Shown in pieces: positions 1 to 9,047 of a stretch of 64,000 bases of DNA. The first letter of the stretch is position 1. Each line of letters opens with the position of its first letter. The notes beneath the pieces were generated by a model that was given only the letters and a program-made list of their open reading frames with translations, had not been told where the DNA came from and ran no database searches. The DNA is taken from NCBI GenBank assembly GCA_003477405.1, contig QUDE01000007.1, forward strand, positions 62,001 through 126,000, given 5' to 3'. Made by a program: the position numbers and the translations under genes. This DNA is from Ruminococcaceae bacterium AM07-15 (GTDB lineage: Bacteria > Bacillota > Clostridia > Oscillospirales > Butyricicoccaceae).

Positions 1-1122
1 GAAAAGGGCATAGAATACCTGGATTTCAATGAGATCTGCCTGGTGCTGGGCCAGGGCAACGAGAATTTCGCCCGCAAGGTGTCCCAGGCCCTGATGGGCG
101 TCACCTGCAGCAAGGGAAAAAACCCCGCCAAAGAGCGTCTCCATCAGAAACTGCTGGAAAGCACCCATGGGGATTTTGCCGCCATCCACTTCACTTCCTC
201 CGGCTCGGAGACGGCAGAATGGGCGGTCAAACTGGCCCAGAAGCTCACCGGCCGCAGCGAAGTGCTCTCCTTCTGGAACAGCATCCACGGCCGCACCCAT
301 CTCAGTGCTTCCATGTCCGGCCTGTCCAAGCGCAAGACCCATTACGGTCCTTTGTGCCCCGGCACGGTGTTCGGCGTCTATCCCGACTGCGCCCATTGCC
401 CCCTCCACTGCTCCCCGGAAAACTGCGGCTTTGAGTGCCTGTCTTTCCTGGACAAAAAGATCGCCATGGAATCGGCCCAGGACATCGCCGCCGTCATTGT
501 GGAGCCCTACCAGGGCGCCGGGGTCATCTGCCCCCCGCCGGGCTATCTGAAGGCCCTGGAAGAGTGGGCCCACGCCAGAGGGATGCTCTTCATCATGGAC
601 GAGGTGCAAAGCGGCATGGGCCGCACCGGATCCCTCTATGTCTACCAGAAAGAGGGACTGAAACCCGACATGCTCCTTCTGGGCAAGGGCCTGGGCAACG
701 GCCTGCACATCGGCGCTCTCCTCACCCGTGAGCCGGTGGAGGACAAAAACCTGCTCTACGCCCTTTCCGGCGGGTCCGGAGATGACGCCGTGGCCTGCGC
801 CGCCGCCTGCGCTGTTTTTGAAGAGCTGGAAGGCGGGCTGCTGGAGCATATCCAGGAGGCCGGAGCTTATTTGGAAACAGAACTGCGCGCCTTAGCCGCC
901 CGGTTCTCCCAGGTCTATCAGGTGCGGTGCCAGGGGCTGGCCTGCGCAGTGGAATTCCGGGAAGAGGAAACCTGCACCAAGGTGAAAAAAGCCCTGCAGG
1001 AAGCCCATATTTTCGTGGCTCCCTATGAGAAAAATGCCCTGATGCTCAAGCCCCCCTACTCGGTGACCAAAGAGCAGATCGGCAAGGTGGTGGCCACCAT
1101 CACCGCCGCCCTTGACAAGTAG
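1..1122 (+). CDS. Class III aminotransferase, 5'-truncated by window edge
   Basis: PLP-dependent fold-type I aminotransferase of the acetylornithine/4-aminobutyrate/diaminobutyrate group, moving an amino group between an omega-amino donor and a keto acid in the cytoplasm. The frame is open from base 1, so the start lies outside the window; 373 residues are visible. Family marks are GSGSE-like SSGSETAE near the N-terminus, the PLP-contact segment IMDEVQSGMGRTG, and the Schiff-base lysine in LLGKGLGNG. A cysteine-rich insert (CAHCPLHCSPENCGFEC) after the PLP-phosphate region is less usual and could bind a metal. The GntR regulator gene follows immediately downstream on the same strand. The substrate cannot be told from sequence alone. 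Confidence 0.9.
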   Translation, partial: EKGIEYLDFNEICLVLGQGNENFARKVSQALMGVTCSKGKNPAKERLHQKLLESTHGDFAAIHFTSSGSETAEWAVKLAQKLTGRSEVLSFWNSIHGRTHLSASMSGLSKRKTHYGPLCPGTVFGVYPDCAHCPLHCSPENCGFECLSFLDKKIAMESAQDIAAVIVEPYQGAGVICPPPGYLKALEEWAHARGMLFIMDEVQSGMGRTGSLYVYQKEGLKPDMLLLGKGLGNGLHIGALLTREPVEDKNLLYALSGGSGDDAVACAAACAVFEELEGGLLEHIQEAGAYLETELRALAARFSQVYQVRCQGLACAVEFREEETCTKVKKALQEAHIFVAPYEKNALMLKPPYSVTKEQIGKVVATITAALDK

Positions 1123-1140
1123 TTTGTTTCCACTTACTAT
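1112..1140 (+). promoter_or_regulatory. SigA-type promoter for the GntR regulator
   Basis: TTGACA (1112-1117), 17-bp spacer, TACTAT (1135-1140). The -35 box lies inside the last codons of the aminotransferase gene, so the regulator can be transcribed on its own. Confidence 0.6.
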
Positions 1141-1195
1141 TTAAGGTACCAAACCATTGATCTCCCAGAATGGGAAAAGAAAGGGAAGTGATGCC

Positions 1196-1939
1196 GTGGA
1201 CCGGAAGATCGAAAAGGATTCCCGGGTGCCCATGTACGAGCAGATCGCCGCCCGGCTGAAAAACGAGATCCTGGAAAAGAAATTCGGTTCCAGCGGCAAT
1301 ATCGGCACTCATACCCAGCTGGCCGAGGAATTTGGCGTCAGCCTGATCACTGTTCGGAAAGCAGTGCAGCTTCTGGTGGACGAAGGGCTGCTGGATGTGG
1401 TGCAGGGCAAAGGGACTTTTGTGAAAAACACCGTTTTGCAGGATGACCTCACCCGGCTTACCGGCGCCAGCAATATCATTTCGGAAAGCCATCTTTCTGC
1501 CAAGGTGGATGTGGCCGCTTTCGAGATCATGGACACCCCCTCCTCCTTCGGCCCTGAGCTGAAAGCGGGGCTGGGCCAGCAGTGCCTCCACATCCAGCGG
1601 GTGCATCTGCTGGAAAAGGCCCGCACCGCCTATGCTGAGATCTATATCCCCGGCAAATACGGGGCCAATTTCACCAAAGCCGATGTGGAAAGCCGCACCA
1701 TCTACCAGCTTTATGAGGAAAAGCTCCATATGCAGCTGGGCCGGGGCAAGCAGACCATCCGGGCCGACCGGGCTTCCCCCCAGGCAGCCAAGGCTTTGCA
1801 GATCCCCGAAGGCTGGCCGGTGCTCTCCATCCGCCGCCGGGCTTATAACGCCCAGGGAGAGCTGGTGGAATACATGATCATGACCTATGAGTATACCCAG
1901 TATTCCTTTGATGTGGAGCTGAACCTGAGTTCCCGATAA
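1196..1939 (+). CDS. GntR-family transcriptional regulator (HutC/UTRA type)
   Basis: A 247-residue DNA-binding repressor or activator. Residues about 5-75 form the winged-helix GntR domain (VPMYEQIAARLKNEI, then TQLAEEFGVSLITVRKAV, the helix-turn-helix). The rest is a UTRA effector-binding domain (IQRVHLLEKARTAYAEIYIP and the C-terminal VEYMIMTYEYTQYSFDVEL). The start chosen is GTG at 1196, with a GGGAAG ribosome-binding site about 8 bp upstream; an in-frame TTG at 1157 has no such site. It follows the aminotransferase gene by about 70 bp with its own promoter. It may control amino-acid catabolism genes, but the effector is unknown. Confidence 0.9.
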   Translation: MDRKIEKDSRVPMYEQIAARLKNEILEKKFGSSGNIGTHTQLAEEFGVSLITVRKAVQLLVDEGLLDVVQGKGTFVKNTVLQDDLTRLTGASNIISESHLSAKVDVAAFEIMDTPSSFGPELKAGLGQQCLHIQRVHLLEKARTAYAEIYIPGKYGANFTKADVESRTIYQLYEEKLHMQLGRGKQTIRADRASPQAAKALQIPEGWPVLSIRRRAYNAQGELVEYMIMTYEYTQYSFDVELNLSSR

Positions 1940-1944
1940 AGCAA

Positions 1945-1977
1945 AAGAGGATTCCTTTTTGTGGAATCCTCTTTTTT
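1945..1977 (+). terminator. Rho-independent terminator after the GntR gene
   Basis: The 11-bp arms AAGAGGATTCC and GGAATCCTCTT enclose a 7-base loop and are followed by a run of T. Confidence 0.9.
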
Positions 1978-1989
1978 CCTGTTCTGCCC

Positions 1990-2018
1990 TTGCACATGGA
2001 TAGGTAAGGCGATATAAT
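1990..2018 (+). promoter_or_regulatory. SigA-type promoter for the LRR protein
   Basis: TTGCAC (1990-1995), 17-bp spacer, TATAAT (2013-2018), 46 bp before the start codon at 2064. Confidence 0.75.
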
Positions 2019-2063
2019 GAAAAAAGAGGAATTCCCTAAATTTTGCAGGAAAGAAGGATCTGT

Positions 2064-3404
2064 ATGAAAAAAGCAAGACATTGTTTCCGCTTTGCCTTGG
2101 TGCTGGGCGCCTTGCTGGCCCTCACCTGCCTGTCGGCCTTTGCTCTGAAAGAGGGAGACTTTGAGTACACCCTCAGCGGCAACGAAGCCAAAATCACCGA
2201 ATATGTGGGCCCCGGCGGCGATGTGGTGGTGCCCGACACCCTGGGTGGTGTGCCTGTCACCGTCATCGGCCAGAAATCCTTCCGCATGAACGATACCCTC
2301 CAAAGCGTCACCCTGCCCTCTACCATCCGGCTGATCGATGACGAAGCCTTTTACGATACCCCCAATCTCCGCAGCATCAATCTGCCCAATGGCCTGACGG
2401 AGATCGGCTACGAAGGCTTCCGGGCATCCGGCCTGACCAATGTTACCATGCCGGACAGCGTCACCACACTGAGCATCGGCGCTTTCCGGCAATGTAAAAA
2501 CCTTCAGTCGATCCATCTGTCCGCCAATCTGACGGAGATCCCCATGGACTGCTTCCAGGATTGCACGGCTCTCCAGTCGGTGGAGATCCCCTCCAAGGTG
2601 AAGCTGCTGGACACCAACTCCTTCCGGAATACAGCCCTCCGGGAGATCACCATTCCCCCCAGCGTGACCACCATCGGCAACCTTGCCTTTGAAAACTGCA
2701 AAAACCTCCAGTCGGTCACTTTTTCCTACGGTTTGGAAAACATCTATCGCTACGCTTTTGAATACTGCACTGCTTTGAAAAGCGTCTATCTGCCCACTTC
2801 TCTCACCACTCTGTCGGAGGCGGCCTTTGACCACACCGGCATCACTTCTCTGATCATCCCCTATGGTGTCACCGATTGCTTCGGCGTCAACTCGGACAGC
2901 ATCCAAGAGATCAGCGTTCCTTCCACTGCCGATTTCAGCGCCTCCACCACCTCCAAAAACTGCCTGGTCTATTGCGCCGCCGGTTCCAGAGCGGAAAAGG
3001 ACTGCCAGACCTTCAATGTCAGCTATCAGATCGATCCTTCGGTGGATTCCCGCATCCAGGTGATCTATCAGGGAAAGCGCATCTCCTTCGGCGCATACGG
3101 CCAGAACCCGGTACTGGACAACAACCGCACTCTGGTTCCCCTTCGCTCCATCTTCGAAGCCATGGGCGCCACAGTGGAATGGGACAACGCCACCCGCACT
3201 GTCATCGCTTCCCGCAATGGAGTGGATATCCGCCTGACCATCGGTCAGAACACCCTGTACAAAAACGGCCAGGCTATCGCCCTGGATGTGCCGGCCAAGA
3301 TCATGAACGACCGGACCATGGTGCCGGTGCGTGCCATTGCCGAAGCCTTCAGTGCCGATGTGGATTGGGTCCAGGCCGCGCAGTTGGTCACTATTGTGGA
3401 ATAA
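2064..3404 (+). CDS. Secreted BspA-type leucine-rich repeat protein with stalk domain
   Basis: A 446-residue exported protein. Residues 1-27 are a signal peptide (basic start, hydrophobic core, cleavage near LSAFA). Residues about 60-280 hold some eight BspA/LRR_5 repeats of the type LxxVxLPxxLTxIgxxAFxxC. Residues about 345-445 match the copper-amine-oxidase N-terminal-like stalk domain (VPLRSIFEAMGATVEWD and VPVRAIAEAFSADVDW). Such proteins sit on or outside the envelope and mediate adhesion or carbohydrate contact; no enzyme activity is implied. The ATG at 2064 follows AAGAAGG by about 7 bp; an in-frame TTG at 2043 would spoil the signal peptide. It stands alone between a promoter and a terminator. 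Confidence 0.88.
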   Translation: MKKARHCFRFALVLGALLALTCLSAFALKEGDFEYTLSGNEAKITEYVGPGGDVVVPDTLGGVPVTVIGQKSFRMNDTLQSVTLPSTIRLIDDEAFYDTPNLRSINLPNGLTEIGYEGFRASGLTNVTMPDSVTTLSIGAFRQCKNLQSIHLSANLTEIPMDCFQDCTALQSVEIPSKVKLLDTNSFRNTALREITIPPSVTTIGNLAFENCKNLQSVTFSYGLENIYRYAFEYCTALKSVYLPTSLTTLSEAAFDHTGITSLIIPYGVTDCFGVNSDSIQEISVPSTADFSASTTSKNCLVYCAAGSRAEKDCQTFNVSYQIDPSVDSRIQVIYQGKRISFGAYGQNPVLDNNRTLVPLRSIFEAMGATVEWDNATRTVIASRNGVDIRLTIGQNTLYKNGQAIALDVPAKIMNDRTMVPVRAIAEAFSADVDWVQAAQLVTIVE

Positions 3405-3420
3405 CCCCTCAAAAATCAAA

Positions 3421-3449
3421 AGAGACGGCTTTCCGCCGTCTCTTTTTTC
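3421..3449. terminator. Bidirectional terminator between convergent genes
   Basis: AGAGACGGC, 5-base loop, GCCGTCTCT, then T's. It ends the LRR gene on the plus strand and overlaps the 3' end of the minus-strand PfpI gene at 3448. Confidence 0.88.
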
Positions 3450-4035
3450 ATACTCTTTTGGCAAAGGGGTCCCGATGGGGGTCTTCATTCCACAGGTATT
3501 CCATATCCTTTGCAATGGCCAGAGCCTGCTGCCGTCCATAGAGCCGGGCCACAAACCCCAACGCCATGTCCATCCCTGCGGAAATACCGGAAGAAGTAAA
3601 GAACTTCCCATCCTCCACCCAGCGGGCTGCAGGCTGCCAACACACATTCTCCCCTTGCTTTTTTACCCAGGCAAAGGATTTTTTGTTGGAGGTGGCCCGT
3701 CTGCCGTCCAGCAGGCCGCAGCGGGCCAGCAAAGCCGAACCGGTGCACACCGACAAACAGTATTGCGCCTTTGCTCCCCTCCGGGCCAGGATTTCCAAGA
3801 AGCCTTGATCTTCGGCCAAGGGCCGGGTCCCCATGCCTCCGGGAAGAAGCAGCACCTCCCCTTCCGCTTCGCTGAGGGGCACCGTCATCACCGGCACTCC
3901 CTGAGCGCTGCGGCAAATCCCTCCCTGGACGCTGGCATACACGATCTGACAGCCGGGAAGCCTTCCCAGCACTTCCGCCGGGCCAAAGGCATCCAATGTT
4001 TCAAAATGAGGAAAAAGCAATAAAACGACCTTCAT
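3448..4035 (-). CDS. DJ-1/PfpI family protein
   Basis: A 195-residue class I glutamine-amidotransferase-like protein, close to isonitrile hydratase or the N-terminal half of GlxA-type regulators. It shows the nucleophile elbow SVCTGSALLA with Cys97, the family loop LLLPGG, and the closing GISAGMDMALG. The start at 4035 has a strong AGGAGGG site 7 bp upstream; a longer in-frame extension to 4110 lacks one and would run into the neighbouring gene. Members detoxify aldehydes or hydrate isonitriles, and no C-terminal AraC helix-turn-helix is present. The specific reaction is unknown. It lies 52 bp downstream of the P-loop gene on the same strand and may be co-transcribed with it. Confidence 0.87.
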   Translation of the reverse strand: MKVVLLLFPHFETLDAFGPAEVLGRLPGCQIVYASVQGGICRSAQGVPVMTVPLSEAEGEVLLLPGGMGTRPLAEDQGFLEILARRGAKAQYCLSVCTGSALLARCGLLDGRRATSNKKSFAWVKKQGENVCWQPAARWVEDGKFFTSSGISAGMDMALGFVARLYGRQQALAIAKDMEYLWNEDPHRDPFAKRV

Positions 4036-4087
4036 CCCAATCCCTCCTAAGCCTACACTTTCTATTTTTCCAATTACCTTGCTGATC

Positions 4088-4576
4088 TCAGCACTCTCCG
4101 TTCTGATCAATCACCATTTCTCCCTCCCCCTGCGGTTCCTGAAAACCTGCCCAATACTGCTCCAATCGTTCATCGGTGACGGGAACACCGTTGGCATGAG
4201 GATGCTGAAAACGACAGCGCAGGCGGCGTCGCAGCAATTCTTTATCTGCTTTCAAATACACCAGTTGATCGGTTCCCCCCGCCTCACGGATCAACCGGCG
4301 GTATGTAGAACGACTGTCCTTGCTCCAAAAACTAAAATCCAGGATCACATCCTTCCCTTTTGCAATCTGCTGCAGCATTTCTTCTCTCAGCTCTTTTTCC
4401 ACCTGTTTTTCCAAATTTGTGTAAGTCTCATGCGGCATATCCAGTACTTCCCTACCATAAAGCGTCCACATTCTCTCATCGATAGACAAGCGAATATATC
4501 CCTCTTTTTCCCGTTCTTTCGCATATGTGGTCTTCCCTGAACCGCACAAACCACACATCATAATTACCCGGCTCAC
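4088..4576 (-). CDS. P-loop ATP-binding protein (AAA_33 / zeta-toxin-like kinase)
   Basis: About 162 residues. A Walker A motif, GLCGSGKTT, lies near the N-terminus, followed by IRLSIDERMW, which resembles the D-E substrate site of small-molecule or nucleic-acid kinases, and DVILDFSFWSKDSR as a Walker B-like strand; an Arg-rich lid follows (ELLRRRLRCR). The start is uncertain. GTG at 4576 has AGAAGGG 8 bp upstream and puts the P-loop near residue 10. An upstream ATG at 4642 would add 22 charged residues but has no ribosome-binding site. A TATAAT box on the minus strand (4664-4669) lies upstream. It is divergent from the 5' half of spoIIID and outside the inserted element. Substrate unknown. 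Confidence 0.8.
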   Translation of the reverse strand: MSRVIMMCGLCGSGKTTYAKEREKEGYIRLSIDERMWTLYGREVLDMPHETYTNLEKQVEKELREEMLQQIAKGKDVILDFSFWSKDSRSTYRRLIREAGGTDQLVYLKADKELLRRRLRCRFQHPHANGVPVTDERLEQYWAGFQEPQGEGEMVIDQNGEC

Positions 4577-4761
4577 CTTTTCATCCCTTCTTTCCGCTCT
4601 TTTGGCATTTGAAACTATTTTCTGTTGTTCTCTGGTCGGCATCACACAGGATCTTTTAAAATTATTATAACACAATCCAACTCCTGACGGAAAAAAGAGC
4701 TAAACCCCATCCGGCCTGCATAAAATGAGGTAAAGACGAAAAGAGAGGGAGGGCAAAGAGG

Positions 4762-4902
4762 GTGAAAGGTCTACCCGAGGAACGGTGTGCCGAACTGGCC
4801 CGATATATCGTGGAACACAATGCCACCGTACGCCAGGCCGCTCAGCGGTTCGGCATTTCCAAATCTACCGTACATACAGAAGTAACAAAAAAGAAATGCT
4901 AG
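4762..4902 (+). pseudogene. spoIIID: spoIIID 5' half, interrupted by the inserted element
   Basis: GTG start at 4762 with GGGAGG about 9 bp upstream. Codons 1-38 encode the N-terminal part of SpoIIID, the mother-cell DNA-binding regulator that acts between SigE and SigK. ARYIVEHNATVRQAAQRF and GISKSTVH match the SpoIIID helix-turn-helix of Bacillus. At codon 38 (CAT, 4873-4875) the match stops. The next nine codons are element DNA and end at TAG (4900-4902), giving a 46-residue product that lacks the end of the recognition helix and the basic C-terminus, so it should not work. The rest of the gene is at 29648-29791. A CATAAAAT stretch at 4719-4726 is a weak candidate SigE -10 box; I would not rely on it. 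Confidence 0.93.
4872..4876. other. Left attachment core (attL) of the spoIIID element
   Basis: ACATA occurs here inside spoIIID codons 37-39 and again at 29647-29651, and is the only identical stretch at the two junctions. Joining the left flank to the right flank through it gives ACC GTA CAT AAG GAT, which encodes T-V-H-K-D in frame as in intact SpoIIID. A short core like this is usual for large serine recombinases. Confidence 0.85.
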
Positions 4903-4999
4903 TTTGGATGATAACATAAAGCCACCTGGTCAATTTTGAAATAAAATGTCCTCAAAACTAGATAATATCTGAAAATAAAAATTGTTTAAGCTACCGATA

Positions 5000-5040
5000 G
5001 GGCTTGTTGTCTGTAAAGAGCAGACAGCAAGCCCTTTAAT
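5000..5040 (+). terminator. Terminator at the left end of the element
   Basis: A 14-bp stem (GGGCTTGTTGTCTG with CAGACAGCAAGCCC, one G-T pair) and 7-base loop, followed by TTTAATTTTT. In the integrated state it stops transcription coming from spoIIID. In an excised circle it would stop transcription coming from the recombinase. The rest of 4903-5216 holds no gene that I can see. Confidence 0.85.
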
Positions 5041-5216
5041 TTTTACTCCGACCTGTCTGTTGATGGTTATACAGTACCTCCCCTTCATAAAGTCAAACTA
5101 TCTTACTTCACTTTATGCAACAATAGTTTTACTTCAAATGTGAATATGGCTATTGCACCAAAGGTGTTAAGTATGCGAATAGAAGTTCCTGAGATGATAT
5201 GGGCAGAAATTCTAAA

Positions 5217-7787
5217 CTATAATTTAAGACCGCTAAAAATGAGCTCCAAATCTTCTTGCACAGTAGTTACAGACTCCAGACAATCGGCTTCGATGGCATT
5301 GAGCATAATCTGCTCTTTTTCGTACAGTCGAGTCAATATTTTGGCATCCAGAGAGAATGGCTCGTCCATATCTGTAATAAACTGCTGTTGTAGATAATAA
5401 TACTGGGTATATTGACCATCGGGTAGGCCTAAGCGGTGAATTCTATCCTTTGACTGCAACAAATGTATAAGATTATAGCTGTATTCAAAATAAATTGCAT
5501 CATGACAGGATTTATGTAACGAGACAGATTCGGCCAGGGTGTGTGGGTTGGTAATCAAGACATCAATATGGCCATCTCGAAAATCCGATATAATTTGCTG
5601 GCGTTCATCCATGCTGGTTTGACCATAGATGCATTCTACATGGATGCCTTTCTTCCACAAAGTACTGGCAATATGATTGATTGAGTCTACAAAGATACAC
5701 CAGATGATCACTGGCTTTCTCTGTGTAACCAGCTTTTCAGCCAGAGAAATACATGCACGGAATTTTGATGTGCTTCCAACAGAGTCAATGAGCTGTTTTA
5801 CATCCTCGGAGTAATCCACATAATCAATGTCCTCGATATCAGCAGCCGAAATGTCCAAAATGTCTGCAAAGTCAGACAGCTCCAGTTTATCAAGCAGCAT
5901 CGCAGGATTCGATTCCAACTGCAACAACCGGATAATAAGTGCCAGCTTATTCCTTGCGTATTTCAGTTGTAAGATATGAAAGAGTTGATTTTCTGCCTCA
6001 CTTGCAGATACTTCTTCAATAATATCTGGGTTTGCATTCGGAACTGCCAACTGCTGTTTTGTTGTCCGACAAAAGAATGGCTGGAGTTTTTTATTGATCA
6101 GATTGATATCATCTTGAGATGGAGCCTTAAGCTGCTGAGGACTAAATCCGAAGAATTCATCATACTCGTCGTGGTACAGAATGTTCAACAGGTTCCATAT
6201 ATCCGTATAGGAATTAGGAATCGGTGTACCGGTCAGAGCAATCGTATAAAACGCATTTTCAGCTAACTCCAAGGCTTTCCGGGCATTGCTTCCATCAATG
6301 GCCTTTACTTTATGTACCTCATCAAATACCAAAAGCGTTGATGTTCCCATCAGTTTTTGAACTTCCGGAAGATAGGAGCGCAAACAATCATAATTCAATA
6401 AAATAAGATTTGCACTGCCGCTTTCAAACAAAAGTGCCGTTCGCTTCTCGTCCGCTGTCTTATAGTTTGGATTATGGATGTTAAAAACCCGAAGCGGTAG
6501 CTTGTTACCAAAGCAGAGCTGAAATTCATCCTGCCAAGAGCCAAAGGAATTTTTAGGGCCAACCATTACAAGACGGCGTACCAATCCTTTGGCATAGAGG
6601 TATGCAAATACCCCCAGGACAGAAGCCGTTTTCCCAGACCCTGGGACAGAGAAATTGCAGGCTTTCTTCATCGTACACATGAAGAAAGAGTCCCACATCT
6701 GCTTTTCACGAAGTGGTCGGCTGAAAGCGCTATTTACAACGGCTTTGTAGTCTTCATATTTTTCGAGAACTTCCGGCTTGTGCTGCTTAATTGCCAAGCC
6801 AAGTCCTGCCCGCTTTTCTATATGTAGTTCCCGATCCGTGATGTATTTTCTAAGCCGGGATGTAACAAAAAAGCGGTATCCTCGTTTATCAGATTCGTTC
6901 TGCAATAAACTGATAATGCGGTTAAATTGTGGATATTTCAGTGTATTTTTGAAGGAAATGCGCTCATCTGTGCTTTTTGAAGTGTCCACAAACCGTTTCA
7001 GCCGCATTTTATAAAAGGCAGTATTCCAGAGTGGATTAGGGATTCCCTTGAAATCTAAGGTCAATACGCCATCGTAATCCAAAAGCATACAGTCTGTTTC
7101 CAACTGTAACGGATCGATAATCAGCTGACCTTTATTGTGCTTTTCCAACTCCTGATAGACGAGAGAGTCCATTTCAAGAACGCAAACATTTTCTGCCTGA
7201 TTGCTCCACAGTTTCTCAAAAGTCTGCTGGCTCTTGGTAATTTTGGAATAATCGAACGGTGACGCCTGCCAACTGCAGGTGATATCGAAAGCTTCATAGT
7301 TGGACTCAAAGGCAGCTGCGGTTTCGTTGTTGGACCCACGGAAACAGATGATATTTCCTTCTGCGTCTTCGACGATTCCAAACTTGTCGTGGAAAATGCC
7401 TTCCTGGGTAAAAGCAACCTTGATGTCGATAACTCCAAGACCCACCAAATAAGCCAAATTAGAGATATTTCTTTCTTCCTCAAGCGAGAGCGTTTCCCGC
7501 ATTTTGGAAACCAGTTCTTCTCTTAGGGAGGCTCGCAGCGCAAACCCCTCTTGAATTTGCAGATATTCTTCTTTTTCGATCTCTGCGGACACAATAAGCC
7601 GCATGGTGTGCCCATTTTGCGCAAAGCGCTCAAGACCTTTAGCGTAATTGGCAAGGGCCTTGGCAGAGAAATACGCTGTGGCACGGTCATAGCGCACACT
7701 CTCGGCCAACACAGGAGAGTAAAACTGTTCTCCCAAATTATCCTCATAAGAGGAATAGGTGGCTTGCAAAGATAAGTCCTTAAACAT
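5217..7787 (-). CDS. PLD-like nuclease domain fused to SNF2/DEAH helicase
   Basis: An 856-residue protein. The N-terminal ~230 residues form a phospholipase-D-like domain with an HKD-type motif (H133, K135, then GSNN at 151-154). The C-terminal part is a superfamily 2 SNF2-like helicase: Walker A VPGSGKT (381-387), DEVH box (489-492), motif III TGTP (519-522), and motif VI QSKDRIHRLG near residue 775. Nuclease plus DNA translocase is typical of anti-phage systems such as DISARM (DrmC/DrmD) and Mokosh, but the domain order and partners here match none that I can name. It starts at an ATG overlapping the stop of the ParB-like gene by one base (TAATG), so the two are translationally coupled. It is third and last in its operon. 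Confidence 0.88.
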   Translation of the reverse strand: MFKDLSLQATYSSYEDNLGEQFYSPVLAESVRYDRATAYFSAKALANYAKGLERFAQNGHTMRLIVSAEIEKEEYLQIQEGFALRASLREELVSKMRETLSLEEERNISNLAYLVGLGVIDIKVAFTQEGIFHDKFGIVEDAEGNIICFRGSNNETAAAFESNYEAFDITCSWQASPFDYSKITKSQQTFEKLWSNQAENVCVLEMDSLVYQELEKHNKGQLIIDPLQLETDCMLLDYDGVLTLDFKGIPNPLWNTAFYKMRLKRFVDTSKSTDERISFKNTLKYPQFNRIISLLQNESDKRGYRFFVTSRLRKYITDRELHIEKRAGLGLAIKQHKPEVLEKYEDYKAVVNSAFSRPLREKQMWDSFFMCTMKKACNFSVPGSGKTASVLGVFAYLYAKGLVRRLVMVGPKNSFGSWQDEFQLCFGNKLPLRVFNIHNPNYKTADEKRTALLFESGSANLILLNYDCLRSYLPEVQKLMGTSTLLVFDEVHKVKAIDGSNARKALELAENAFYTIALTGTPIPNSYTDIWNLLNILYHDEYDEFFGFSPQQLKAPSQDDINLINKKLQPFFCRTTKQQLAVPNANPDIIEEVSASEAENQLFHILQLKYARNKLALIIRLLQLESNPAMLLDKLELSDFADILDISAADIEDIDYVDYSEDVKQLIDSVGSTSKFRACISLAEKLVTQRKPVIIWCIFVDSINHIASTLWKKGIHVECIYGQTSMDERQQIISDFRDGHIDVLITNPHTLAESVSLHKSCHDAIYFEYSYNLIHLLQSKDRIHRLGLPDGQYTQYYYLQQQFITDMDEPFSLDAKILTRLYEKEQIMLNAIEADCLESVTTVQEDLELIFSGLKL

Positions 7788-9028
7788 TAGGCATCAAGTT
7801 CCCCTCTGATGCGGTTGAGCACCTCTTGAATCTGGTCCAGTCGATTCCGGACATCATCCTTTTGCTCTTCGTTCAATTTCTTGAAGATATTGGTGTCAAT
7901 GCTATCCAAAGTTTGGTATGCATCCTTGGCTTGCTGCGCAGGACGATTGCGAGTGGCATCACCGTCCGCTTTGCTGACCCATTTTTCTGTAGAGTGGGCA
8001 AACTCCTCCCGCAACACATCTTGAGTACGAATGTTTTCGTTGATTACCTTTGCGGTAATAACGGGTGTACCTTCCAGAGTGTCATAAACCTGTTCAGCCA
8101 ATTCGAGCTGTTCATCCAGGAAACCGGAAGAAAACTTGGAATTGGAAATGATTTTTCCTACTTTTCGGATATATCTTGTCATGTCTCCTCGCGGCTGCAT
8201 AAGAAGGTTCGCAAAAACAGCAAGTTTAATATCCTCTTTTTGCTCGTCGCTATGGCATTTTTTCAGGATTTTATATAACTCTTTCAAAGGGTCATTCAGG
8301 TTCATTTGCTTGGCCAAATAAAACTGCAGTGGCGCATTTATGGATTCCAAAAATTCAATCATCAATTTAGCTCGCTCGATGTCTGCCTTAATATCAGCCT
8401 CTGTTGCGTTAGTTCCAAGACAATGCAGGTATTCTTTAATCGTAAGTAGACTCTTCCCGTCTTCTCGTGTACAGATTAGATCGTTATATATACCGACAAG
8501 GCGGTCAATAGGGTCATATTCTACCGGCCGGTCTTGCCCTAATTGAATGGTTAATTCTAACTGTTTAATCTGTTTGGCGTTATGACCCAATGTGTGTTCC
8601 AATATGGATGCTTCAAAATATTGTTCTGCTCCTGTGCTCTCTTGAATATTTCTCAGGCATGCAAATCGGCGGTTTCCATCAATGACCCGACCGTCGGCTA
8701 AAACAACACCTGGATTCATTTGACCATAAACTTGAATGTTCCGCTGCGTGGTTTTCAGCCGTACCTCATTGCTTTTTACGATAAAATTATGGACCAGTGC
8801 GTTATACTGCGCGTCATGCTGTACGCTACCAATCAAATTGTGGGGATGTGTTGCATTATATTGACTAATATCGGTTGCGATTCGGTCATTCTGGTCATTG
8901 AAATATAAGAAATCCAGCCGAATGCGGTAGATTTCATAATCCTCATCTCTTCCATCAATCAACAATTTCTGTTTTCTTCCCGTTTTGATAACCGCATTTT
9001 GCGCAATGCCATCAATAAGTAAGTTCAT
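7787..9028 (-). CDS. ParB/Srx-fold nuclease-like protein
   Basis: A 413-residue protein. Residues about 85-125 contain the ParB/sulfiredoxin signature (MNPGVVLADGRVIDGNRR), in which GNRR is the usual nucleotide or nucleic-acid contact. The remaining residues are mostly helical with no other family that I recognise; the C-terminal 100 residues are highly charged and may bind DNA. ParB-fold proteins in defence loci act as nucleases, ATPases or CTPases (for example in DNA phosphorothioate systems). It sits between the alphaCTD-like gene (19 bp upstream) and the helicase gene (1-bp overlap), so the three are very likely one unit. Chromosome partitioning is unlikely, since no ParA is nearby. Confidence 0.82.
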   Translation of the reverse strand: MNLLIDGIAQNAVIKTGRKQKLLIDGRDEDYEIYRIRLDFLYFNDQNDRIATDISQYNATHPHNLIGSVQHDAQYNALVHNFIVKSNEVRLKTTQRNIQVYGQMNPGVVLADGRVIDGNRRFACLRNIQESTGAEQYFEASILEHTLGHNAKQIKQLELTIQLGQDRPVEYDPIDRLVGIYNDLICTREDGKSLLTIKEYLHCLGTNATEADIKADIERAKLMIEFLESINAPLQFYLAKQMNLNDPLKELYKILKKCHSDEQKEDIKLAVFANLLMQPRGDMTRYIRKVGKIISNSKFSSGFLDEQLELAEQVYDTLEGTPVITAKVINENIRTQDVLREEFAHSTEKWVSKADGDATRNRPAQQAKDAYQTLDSIDTNIFKKLNEEQKDDVRNRLDQIQEVLNRIRGELDA

Positions 9029-9047
9029 AATCGTCCCTCATTTTTAC

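Noticed and set aside
1878..3647. A 589-codon minus-strand frame opposite the LRR protein
   Set aside because: The plus strand has promoter, ribosome-binding site, signal peptide and repeats; the minus frame has none of these.
4088..4576. Zeta toxin of a toxin-antitoxin pair
   Set aside because: The P-loop kinase fold is similar, but no small antitoxin gene is next to it.
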